A stretch of DNA of 5,339 nucleotides from Parcubacteria group bacterium CG11_big_fil_rev_8_21_14_0_20_39_22. Its GTDB lineage: Bacteria > Patescibacteriota > Minisyncoccia > Phycocordibacterales > GCA-002787175. The position numbers and the translations under genes are program-made. The notes under the pieces were generated by a model that made no database searches, was not told the DNA's origin, and worked only from the letters and a program-made list of their open reading frames with translations. Below are positions 1 through 4,323 of this stretch, piece by piece. How positions within the stretch are numbered: position 1 is the stretch's first letter; the number at the start of each line of letters is the position of its first letter. The DNA is taken from NCBI GenBank assembly GCA_002787175.1, contig PCWC01000097.1, forward strand, positions 1-5,339, given 5' to 3'.

Positions 1-221
1 ACTTCCTTTTTTGTTTCCATTTTCATATGGAAATACGGTACCTTAATTACTAGATATCCAGTAGAAGTTGGGTATCATTTATTATTAGCTGGAACGTCGT
101 CTTGAATTGACAGTTCATATTTGCTAATATGTCCATATTCGGTTATTGAAAAGGATTGTTCGTAAGTTTAGATCTCCTTTCTGATCATCACCATGGTGGT
201 CAGATAGAGCTATAAACATTC

Positions 222-340
222 CCCCCGAATTCCTCGGGGCAAGCCGGCGTCCCGTAAAATCGCAAGTTTTGCAAGCGATCACGGGACAAGTAGCGGATCG
301 GTACCCGTCCCCGAATGTACCGCAGACAGTGGTCCGGTAC
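222..340 (+). ncRNA. Candidate structured RNA or cis-regulatory element, unidentified
   Basis: This GC-rich block contains well-formed hairpins in otherwise AT-rich DNA. Seen directly: CCCCGA (223-228) pairs with TCGGGG (234-239) over a 5-nt loop. GTCCCGT (249-255) pairs with ACGGGAC (281-287), and nested inside it ATCGC (259-263) pairs with GCGAT (275-279). GTACCG (317-322) pairs with CGGTAC (335-340) over a 12-nt loop. The same GTACCG can instead pair with an upstream CGGTAC (299-304), also over 12 nt, and TCGGGG (234-239) can instead pair with a second CCCCGA (309-314). I compared it by eye with SRP RNA, RNase P, tmRNA, 5S rRNA and several ribozymes and recognised none. Strand is assumed from the neighbouring tRNA; the stems exist on both strands. 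It could also be a mobile-element end or a DNA-level palindrome cluster. Confidence 0.4.
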
Positions 341-372
341 AGGCAGGGAGCAGTTCATCAATAATCAATCGC

Positions 373-402
373 TTGAAATGTAAATTTTATTCTGATTATC
401 AT
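373..402 (+). promoter_or_regulatory. Probable sigma-70-type promoter of the tRNA-Asn gene
   Basis: TTGAAA (373-378) and TATCAT (397-402) are separated by 18 bases and resemble -35 and -10 boxes. Transcription would begin near 409, giving a roughly 20-nt 5' leader before the mature tRNA end at 429, to be removed by RNase P. No other promoter-like pair lies closer to the tRNA. Confidence 0.5.
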
Positions 403-428
403 TATTGGTAATTAGACAGTGTTTACAT

Positions 429-745
429 TCCGGCGTAGCTCAGCGGTAGAGCAATCGACTGTCAAAAGGCAGCTTTTTGCCTAAAGGTAAAATGAAAAAC
501 GAGGTGAATTCGGGGAAATCCTTAAAAAATACAATTCTTATTCAAGAATCAAGGACAATCCCGAGCCAAGTCCGCCTAAAAGCGGAAAGGTGTAGAGACT
601 ATCCCGTAAGGGAGTACTCCTTAAAAAGGGGGAAGCGCCTCGCTCCTAAGTCTTTCATAGATACGGAGATGATATAGTCCGTGCCATTGGTAACAATGGA
701 ATAAACGTAATCGATTGGCCGCAGGTTCGAATCCTGCCGCCGGAG
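429..745 (+). tRNA. tRNA-Asn(GUU), interrupted by a group I intron
   Basis: Two exons (429-462 and 708-745) join into a 72-nt cloverleaf. The acceptor stem is TCCGGCG (429-435) with CGCCGGA (738-744). The D stem is GCTC (438-441) with GAGC (449-452). The anticodon stem is ATCGA (454-458) with TCGAT (711-715). The T stem is GCAGG (721-725) with CCTGC (733-737), closing the canonical TTCGAAT loop. The spliced anticodon loop reads CTGTTAA, the usual bacterial tRNA-Asn loop with anticodon GUU. Position 73 is G745. The next bases are CAA, so CCA is not encoded and must be added by tRNA nucleotidyltransferase. Reading one base past the splice site would give GTC and a false Asp call; the U before the intron, the terminal intron G and the Asn-type loop settle it as Asn. 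Confidence 0.95.
463..707 (+). ncRNA. Group I self-splicing intron, 245 nt, no internal ORF
   Basis: This intron splits the tRNA-Asn anticodon between its second and third bases. The whole core can be read. P1 is exon CTGT plus C463 paired with GGCAG (468-472) over an AAAA loop, with the conserved U-G pair at the 5' splice site. P2 is TTTTGCC/GGTAAAA at about 474-491. P3 is CGAGG (500-504) with CCTCG (638-642). P4 is CGGG (511-514) with CCCG (560-563). P5 is TCCTT (519-523) with AAGGA (551-555), capped by a hairpin at 534-549. The P6 extension is TCCGC (571-575) with GCGGA (582-586). P7 is GACTAT (597-602) with ATAGTC (674-679). P8 is CTCC (643-646) with GGAG (665-668). P9 is CCATTG/CAATGG (684-699) over a GTAA tetraloop. 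The last base, G707, is the expected terminal G. Two hairpins between P7 and P3 (603-612 and 617-631) resemble P7.1/P7.2 and suggest a subgroup IA-like architecture rather than IC3. The intron carries no homing endonuclease. Confidence 0.93.
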
Positions 746-815
746 CAATTGTAATTCAAAGTAAAGCATTGCACTTCAGAGTGGAATTTAGTTACCTACG
801 AATACTAATCAGACA

Positions 816-824
816 TGCTATACT
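816..824 (+). promoter_or_regulatory. Extended -10 promoter upstream of the HAD hydrolase
   Basis: TG-C-TATACT at 816-824 is a near-perfect extended -10 element (TGnTATACT). No good -35 box sits 16-18 bases upstream, which extended -10 promoters can tolerate. Transcription would start near 831, after the ATG at 825, so that ATG would not be in the mRNA. This favours the in-frame ATG at 885 as the start of the HAD gene. Confidence 0.5.
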
Positions 825-884
825 ATGTGCAGTCAACTGTTTCAGGTACAGTTAAACTCAATTGAACTTTTACAAAACAAACAG

Positions 885-1493
885 ATGAAAGCGAACACTA
901 AACCTAAGGCAGTCCTTATGGACTTTCACAGGACTCTTACCTTTGATTTGTTCTGGGAGACTTTACCAGAATACACTGGGCGGATAAACGATTTTCTTTT
1001 CGTTGAACCGTCTCAGACCGCCAACCTCTGGCTTCGTGGCAAAATTTCTGCAGAAGATGTAACAGAAATCGTCGCCGATGAATTTAGATTAAGCTACGAT
1101 TTTCTCTGGGAAACACTTGCTGATGAGTGTGCTCGAAGATCCTTCGTAAACGGTATCCTTCCGAAATTGAGTCAACTTCGCCAAACAATTCCAGTAGCGA
1201 TGGTTACTGATAATATGGATGTCTTAGAGAGATTCACTGTTCCGAGACTTATGTTGGATAAGTTTTTCAGTTCAATTGTTAGCTCTCACCAACTTGGATT
1301 TCTAAAACTCGAAAGAGAAGGGCAATTCTTTTTTGAAGCCGCTGAAAGAATAGGGGTTCCAATTACTAACTGCCTTCTCTTCGATGACTCTCCCGAAACC
1401 TGTGACCTATTCAGGACCATTGGGGGACAAGCTCAACAAGTATTCCCGGACACGGACCTTGCTGGACACATTCAGTCGTTGCTCAGAGTATAG
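885..1493 (+). CDS. HAD-superfamily hydrolase with a variant motif I
   Basis: The 202-residue product looks like a cytosolic haloacid dehalogenase-type hydrolase (subfamily I, with a helical cap between motifs I and II). Numbering is from the ATG at 885. Motif I is AVLMDFHRTLT with nucleophile Asp13. Motif II is the Thr of VAMVTDN (Thr108). Motif III is Lys141 in LGFLKLEREG. Motif IV is LLFDDSPE with Asp167 and Asp168. The usual motif I is DxDx[T/V]; here the second Asp, the general acid/base of phosphatases, is His15. The protein may therefore be a non-phosphatase HAD, an enzyme with altered chemistry, or partly inactive; the substrate cannot be read. An in-frame ATG at 825 would add 20 residues with no family similarity, and it directly abuts a promoter -10 box, so 885 was chosen. 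No convincing Shine-Dalgarno precedes either start. A terminator follows 25 bases after the stop. Confidence 0.82.
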   Translation: MKANTKPKAVLMDFHRTLTFDLFWETLPEYTGRINDFLFVEPSQTANLWLRGKISAEDVTEIVADEFRLSYDFLWETLADECARRSFVNGILPKLSQLRQTIPVAMVTDNMDVLERFTVPRLMLDKFFSSIVSSHQLGFLKLEREGQFFFEAAERIGVPITNCLLFDDSPETCDLFRTIGGQAQQVFPDTDLAGHIQSLLRV

Positions 1494-1518
1494 CTTATCT
1501 GTATTCATATCAACCACA

Positions 1519-1550
1519 AAACCTCCGCTCCATGCGCGAGGTTTATTTTT
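1519..1550 (+). terminator. Intrinsic terminator after the HAD gene
   Basis: AAACCTC (1519-1525) pairs with GAGGTTT (1538-1544). CGC (1526-1528) with GCG (1534-1536) extends the stem inward past a one-base bulge, over loop TCCAT. The run TTTATTTTT (1542-1550) follows. This is a classic Rho-independent terminator and ends the HAD transcript. Confidence 0.85.
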
Positions 1551-1587
1551 GTTTAGGGTGTTGTAGATAATAGGAATAAAAGGCTTA

Positions 1588-1628
1588 AAAACTTTCTATG
1601 ACGGTGCCGATTGGGTCGGTAAAGTTTT
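1588..1628 (+). other. Long inverted repeat upstream of the anchored helical protein
   Basis: AAAACTTT (1588-1595) is perfectly complementary to AAAGTTTT (1621-1628), and inside it CCGA (1607-1610) can pair with TCGG (1616-1619) over TTGGG. The element lies 60-100 bases before the next coding start, upstream of that gene's predicted promoter. It may be a DNA-level site or a secondary termination hairpin for read-through from upstream. The T-run after it is only four bases, so terminator function is doubtful. Confidence 0.4.
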
Positions 1629-1681
1629 GAAAGCGATGCTCCTGAGACATTTATCTAATTGGAGTTTGTCGGCGAAAATTG

Positions 1682-1690
1682 TGATACACT
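1682..1690 (+). promoter_or_regulatory. Extended -10 element immediately before the coding start
   Basis: TG-A-TACACT (1682-1690) fits TGnTAnnnT. Its usual start distance, about 7 bases, falls on the A of the ATG at 1697, predicting a leaderless mRNA and favouring 1697 over the ATG at 1691 as the initiation codon. No clear -35 box is present. Confidence 0.45.
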
Positions 1691-1696
1691 ATGGCA

Positions 1697-2161
1697 ATGA
1701 AAAAATTTACTGGTGTGTTTATATTTCTTGTTATGGTTGCAGTGGTCATCGCTGTCATTGTTGGTAATAGCGATACCCGTGATTCGAGAAAATATATGGA
1801 GGTGATACAGTCTGATGTGTTCCATAAGTTACAGCTTGCCAACCAAGCTGTAGTTGAAGCTGGCAATTATCTTTCACAAATGCAATTTGAATCGGCAAGT
1901 GAACGAATAGAGATGGCGAAACAACAATCAATTCAAGCTCGGAGTGCTTTAGACACACTTTCACCGCCGGAGAAATTGGCTACATTCCACAGTCTATTAG
2001 AACAGACCTTTGATGCACACGAAGAAGCTATGGACCTATACGAAACCGGCATTGCCGAAAAAAACATATCCGACCTGCAACAAGGTGTAGCTCGTTACCA
2101 GGAAGTAGAGGCCCTTGTCACTCAAGCAACCGCTGAACTAAAAAGAGTGAGTGCAAATTAG
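1697..2161 (+). CDS. Uncharacterised membrane-anchored helical protein
   Basis: The 154-residue product starts with Met-Lys-Lys and one long hydrophobic stretch (about residues 4-23, ending in VIVG). This reads as an uncleaved signal anchor or a signal peptide without an obvious AxA or lipobox site. The remaining ~130 residues are polar, rich in Ala, Glu, Gln and Leu, and predicted almost wholly alpha-helical, with a Pro-Pro break (SPPEKL) between two helical halves. The domain would sit outside the membrane, perhaps as a small helical bundle. I do not recognise a named family and see no catalytic motif. An ATG six bases upstream (1691) is an alternative start, but it sits directly against a -10 box. 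The gene stands alone: a terminator lies upstream, and the next gene has its own promoter-like element. Confidence 0.8.
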   Translation: MKKFTGVFIFLVMVAVVIAVIVGNSDTRDSRKYMEVIQSDVFHKLQLANQAVVEAGNYLSQMQFESASERIEMAKQQSIQARSALDTLSPPEKLATFHSLLEQTFDAHEEAMDLYETGIAEKNISDLQQGVARYQEVEALVTQATAELKRVSAN

Positions 2162-2173
2162 GATTTGAAATCA

Positions 2174-2199
2174 AAGAAGTTTTATCCTTCTAACTTCTT
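2174..2199 (+). other. Perfect 8-bp inverted repeat after the helical-protein gene
   Basis: AAGAAGTT (2174-2181) and AACTTCTT (2192-2199) form a perfect stem with a 10-nt loop, 12 bases after the stop codon. No T-run follows, so this is not a canonical intrinsic terminator, but its placement suggests a role in 3'-end formation or mRNA stability. The 200 bases that follow, up to 2400, hold only short dyads (2298-2310 and 2315-2334) and no gene I can support. Confidence 0.4.
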
Positions 2200-2389
2200 G
2201 AGTATCGAAAGTGGAAGGTGCCAGGATCCAGTGATCAGATATTGAGCCAATTAAATTCAGCGGCTTTGTCTTTTCCGGATTCTGGAAGAGGACATATCAT
2301 CCACTGGATGGCTTCAGAACCGGTATTAGTTCTGGCTCGTTTTTCAACCCCAACAACACACTGCCGCCGTTTTGCTTTTTCATAAAATC

Positions 2390-2398
2390 TGATATTCT
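2390..2398 (+). promoter_or_regulatory. Extended -10 element before the OmdA-type gene
   Basis: TG-A-TATTCT (2390-2398) fits an extended -10. The expected initiation site is near 2405, only about two bases before the ATG at 2407, so the mRNA would be leaderless or nearly so. A weak -35-like TTGCTT lies at 2372-2377 with a short 15-base spacer. Confidence 0.45.
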
Positions 2399-2406
2399 TG
2401 TAATAA

Positions 2407-2658
2407 ATGTCGAACCGAAAAATATCGAGTGGAACAGTACATAAAGTACCCGATGATCTGCGGAAGGCAGTTGCTTCAGAGAAGGAAGTTCTGACATTAT
2501 GGGAAGATGTAACTCCACTTGCACGTAATGAGTGGATTTGTTGGGTTATGTCCGCAAAGCAAGAAAAAACAAGAGATCGTAGAATAAGGGTTGGAATGGA
2601 CAAAATGAGAAAAGGTATGCGACGACCATGTTGCTGGGCTGGCTGTCCTCACCGATAG
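2407..2658 (+). CDS. YdeI/OmpD-associated (OmdA-type) small protein
   Basis: The 83-residue product matches the core of the YdeI/OmpD-associated family, sometimes named bacteriocin-protection. The signatures are VHKVPDDLRKAV near residues 11-22, LWEDVTPLARNEWICWV at 31-47, and SAKQEKTRDRRI at 49-60. The C-terminal tail RRPCCWAGCPHR is, to my recollection, the usual ending of the short, single-domain members. The protein is cytosolic, with no signal peptide or membrane segment. Its molecular activity is unknown; the family name comes from genetic association in enterobacteria and should not be read as a function here. The tail clusters Cys75, Cys76, Cys80 and His82, which could bind metal (inference). 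The length is normal for the short form, so it is intact. The start is set by the family N-terminus and the adjacent -10 box; no Shine-Dalgarno is present. Confidence 0.85.
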   Translation: MSNRKISSGTVHKVPDDLRKAVASEKEVLTLWEDVTPLARNEWICWVMSAKQEKTRDRRIRVGMDKMRKGMRRPCCWAGCPHR

Positions 2659-2683
2659 CAAACTTGATAGTCGGTATTTTTAT
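2651..2683 (+). terminator. Probable intrinsic terminator overlapping the OmdA-type stop codon
   Basis: ACCGA (2651-2655) pairs with TCGGT (2671-2675). Two further pairs (2656-2657 with 2668-2669) form past a bulged G, over a 10-nt loop, and ATTTTTAT follows. The stem begins inside the last codons of the gene. It points on the plus strand toward the convergent minus-strand gene ending at 2686 and would limit read-through into it. Moderate stability. Confidence 0.55.
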
Positions 2684-2685
2684 CT

Positions 2686-3459
2686 CTAATTCAACCTGTC
2701 TCTATAAATAATAGAAACAAGAGCGAAGCTTAGAATCAAGAGAAGGAACCATGAGCCAATTTTTTCAAGCGACACAAGATGCCAAGATATTGCCTGGCTT
2801 GGGTAGAGCCAAATCTTTGTAAAAGTACCGATATTTTCGGCAATCCAGACAAAAAGGGCAGTCAAAGTGGCAGTAAGCAAAAATGACATTGAGCGTTCTT
2901 TAAGATAGACCTGAAAATTTACTTTTGTCTTCCAAAAAACTACAAAAATGTAAGCGAATAAAAATAGACGGATGTCATAGAAAAAGTGATGAGTAAAAAA
3001 GTTAACATAGATAAGAACTGACAGTATCCATAGGTGATAGTAAGGAGGGAAATTGTCGTATGACAATTTAAGAAATTTAAATGCGCGAGAAATGTAACTT
3101 CCCACGGCTGAGTAAAGAAAGCCAGAAAAAAGCGGTACTGATAAAAGTACAAAAACAGCACCAGAAACGGCAGGATATGTCCAGGATCCGATGGAAGGAT
3201 TGGTTTTAAAAAGTTCCATTCCGGTCGCCAGTATATGAAAGATTATGATCACAGAAAATTCTCTAAACCTCTCAAACTTGAACAAGAGCATAATGAGTTG
3301 GAAGCCGACAGCACACAAGAATATAAAATCATACCTGCTTATGAAGGGAGGCGTAACAATCTCGGTTAATAAAAATATAGAAAGCAAGAAAGCTCCGAAA
3401 TAGCTTGCTTTTAGATTGGCGATAAAGAAATACCAAAGTTCTGTAATTTGTGTTCTCAT
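2686..3459 (-). CDS. DUF817 family integral membrane protein
   Basis: This 257-residue polytopic protein has about eight hydrophobic segments (roughly 20-35, 43-62, 67-83, 100-121, 143-157, 163-177, 191-207 and 231-251). It matches the DUF817 family by its conserved blocks: FHILATGMELFK at 74-85 followed by GSWTYP; PLFSGFLYSAVGSYISRA at 109-126; YVNFFTHHFFYDIR at 151-164; FVWIAENIGTFTKIWLYP at 203-220; and LEKIGSWFLL at 231-240. The conserved His, Glu, Asn and Trp residues inside membrane blocks hint at a catalytic or transport site, but no biochemical function is established for the family. The frame is open to an ATG at 3540, giving 284 residues, with another ATG at 3465. I chose 3459 because family similarity begins just after it and a -10-like box lies 7 bases before it. 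It converges with the OmdA-type gene and diverges from the DUF167 gene. Confidence 0.87.
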   Translation of the reverse strand: MRTQITELWYFFIANLKASYFGAFLLSIFLLTEIVTPPFISRYDFIFLCAVGFQLIMLLFKFERFREFSVIIIFHILATGMELFKTNPSIGSWTYPAVSGAVFVLLSVPLFSGFLYSAVGSYISRAFKFLKLSYDNFPPYYHLWILSVLIYVNFFTHHFFYDIRLFLFAYIFVVFWKTKVNFQVYLKERSMSFLLTATLTALFVWIAENIGTFTKIWLYPSQAISWHLVSLEKIGSWFLLLILSFALVSIIYRDRLN

Positions 3460-3466
3460 TTCCATT

Positions 3467-3472
3467 ATTATG
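3467..3472 (-). promoter_or_regulatory. -10-like box for the DUF817 gene
   Basis: On the minus strand CATAAT (3472 down to 3467, five of six matches to TATAAT) is followed after seven bases by the ATG at 3459. Transcription would start at 3460 or 3459, again leaderless or nearly so. No convincing -35 box is seen. Confidence 0.35.
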
Positions 3473-3613
3473 CACAAAATTTTGAAATTATCCCAGATAG
3501 AAACTGAAACCGCCATATATGTGTACAGTACATCTACCATTGATTACTGAGCGTTTTCAGTGCACCATTATGAATTATCAAGTGTCTTATTTCCTATTTA
3601 GATAAAACAAACT

Positions 3614-3847
3614 ATGTATATAAAAGTGGACGTGACAACAGATGCAAAGGAAGAGAGATTCGTAAAAAAGGGAGATGATAACTATGCTGTATCTGTAAGG
3701 GAAAAGCCCAGACAAAACCTTGCCAACCGACGCATTTTAGAGCTTGTAAGGGAAAACCTGGCAGCAGGGGAGAAAAGGGCGGAGATAAAGATAGTAAGTG
3801 GACATCATAGCCCTAAGAAGATTATTTCACTTGAGCTTCACATTTAA
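3614..3847 (+). CDS. DUF167 / YggU (UPF0235) family protein
   Basis: The 77-residue cytosolic protein has the DUF167 alpha/beta pattern. An N-terminal strand (MYIKVDVTTDAKEE) and a second strand (YAVSVREKP) are followed by the signature helix beginning LANRRILELV, whose Asn38 corresponds to the conserved Asn of the family GKAN motif. The family SGxxSxxK loop (IVSGHHSPKKI, 60-70) comes next, then a last strand. Compared with the common form, the G-K of the GKAN motif is replaced (RQNLAN). Function is unknown across the family. The start codon is the first ATG of the frame and matches the family N-terminus; no Shine-Dalgarno is present. The gene diverges from DUF817, with about 150 bases between the two chosen starts, and is followed after 70 bases by the HPF gene, which has its own promoter. 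Confidence 0.85.
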   Translation: MYIKVDVTTDAKEERFVKKGDDNYAVSVREKPRQNLANRRILELVRENLAAGEKRAEIKIVSGHHSPKKIISLELHI

Positions 3848-3905
3848 AATTAGGGACTTTTATCGCTACTTTTCCAATTATTTTTTGAATTTTGAACTCT
3901 TGTAG

Positions 3906-3911
3906 TATAAT
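3906..3911 (+). promoter_or_regulatory. Consensus -10 box for the HPF gene, implying a leaderless mRNA
   Basis: TATAAT (3906-3911) is a perfect -10 hexamer. The A of the HPF start codon at 3918 is exactly the seventh base after it, the standard initiation distance. TTGAAT (3885-3890, 15-base spacer) or the overlapping TTTTGA (3883-3888, 17-base spacer) can serve as -35. The mRNA is predicted to start at or within a base or two of AUG. Confidence 0.6.
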
Positions 3912-3917
3912 AGAGAG

Positions 3918-4295
3918 ATGAAAGAACCAAAAACAAATCTGAAGGCGACCAATATGGAGATTGATTCCGATGTCCGGGAATATTTCTTCAAAAGGATTCA
4001 AACGCTTTCTAAATTTATTAATTTTGATGACCCGACACTGATTATGGATGTAGAGCTCGGAAAAGTGAGCCTACACCACCAAAAAGGTGATGTGTTTAGA
4101 GCAGAGGTGACCATAACTTTGGCGGGACAACAATATAGAGCTGAATCTACAAAGGAAGATCTATTTACGGCGATAGACGAGGTGAAGAGCGAGCTTGAGA
4201 ATGTAATGCAAAAAAACAAAAAGAAGAGAATCTCTTTTATTCGACGAGGAGGTACCCGAATCAAGAATCTTTTAAGAGGCTGGATTGGGAGGTAA
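3918..4295 (+). CDS. hpf: Ribosome hibernation promoting factor, short HPF/RaiA type
   Basis: The 125-residue protein consists of one S30AE (sigma-54 modulation) domain. A first strand (TNLKATNMEID) leads to helix VREYFFKRIQTLSKFI (19-34), then to strands MDVELGKVSLHHQKGDVFRA and EVTITLAGQQYRAES, and to a second helix DLFTAIDEVKSELENVMQK (81-99). Family members bind the decoding region of the 30S subunit and silence ribosomes during starvation. The C-terminal ~27 residues (99-125) are strongly basic, with 11 Lys/Arg, and replace the dimerisation domain of long HPF. The protein should therefore not dimerise ribosomes through that domain, and the tail probably contacts rRNA (inference). The start is fixed by the consensus -10 box six bases upstream. 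The cyclophilin gene follows after 28 bases and may share the transcript. Confidence 0.9.
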   Translation: MKEPKTNLKATNMEIDSDVREYFFKRIQTLSKFINFDDPTLIMDVELGKVSLHHQKGDVFRAEVTITLAGQQYRAESTKEDLFTAIDEVKSELENVMQKNKKKRISFIRRGGTRIKNLLRGWIGR

Positions 4296-4323
4296 TTTAT
4301 CATTAACATTAGATTACTATCAA

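Larger units (their letters stand above)
1..428. other. Noncoding region upstream of the tRNA gene
   Basis: No open reading frame of convincing length or composition is visible here on either strand. The first 180 bases are AT-rich and carry only a small inverted repeat (TTTCCAT at 14-20 with ATGGAAA at 27-33) that no T-run follows. A dyad centred on CACCATGGTG (189-198), flanked by CTGA and TCAG, is operator-like but nothing ties it to a regulator. From about 222 to 340 base composition turns GC-rich and the sequence becomes strongly self-complementary; that block is listed separately. The last 55 bases before the tRNA hold its likely promoter. Confidence 0.6.

Noticed and set aside
107..130. 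TTGACA at 107-112 with TAATAT at 125-130 as a promoter for the structured block
   Set aside because: The spacer is only 12 bases, too short for a sigma-70 promoter, and no better-spaced -10 box follows.
222..355. SRP RNA, because of the GGCAGGGAGCAG-like end
   Set aside because: The conserved apical loop of the SRP RNA (the GGAA tetraloop with its flanking symmetric loop) is missing and the helices do not match the domain IV hairpin.
477..677. A 66-residue open frame beginning with TTG inside the tRNA region
   Set aside because: It lies wholly within the group I intron, runs through P2 to P7, has no endonuclease motif and is explained by the RNA fold.
1651..1964. Two minus-strand open frames opposite the anchored helical protein
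   Set aside because: They show no domain-like features, overlap the plus-strand gene that has a membrane anchor and promoter, and have no initiation signal.
2235..2603. Minus-strand open frame of 122 codons, and an overlapping one at 2297-2524
   Set aside because: Both largely shadow the well-supported OmdA-type gene. The part beyond it (2235-2400) encodes protein-like text but no family I recognise, and there is no supporting start signal. A decayed fragment cannot be excluded.
4287..4293. GGGAGGT as a Shine-Dalgarno for the cyclophilin gene
   Set aside because: It lies about 30 bases before the chosen ATG, with no start codon at the proper distance, and is part of the HPF stop-codon context.
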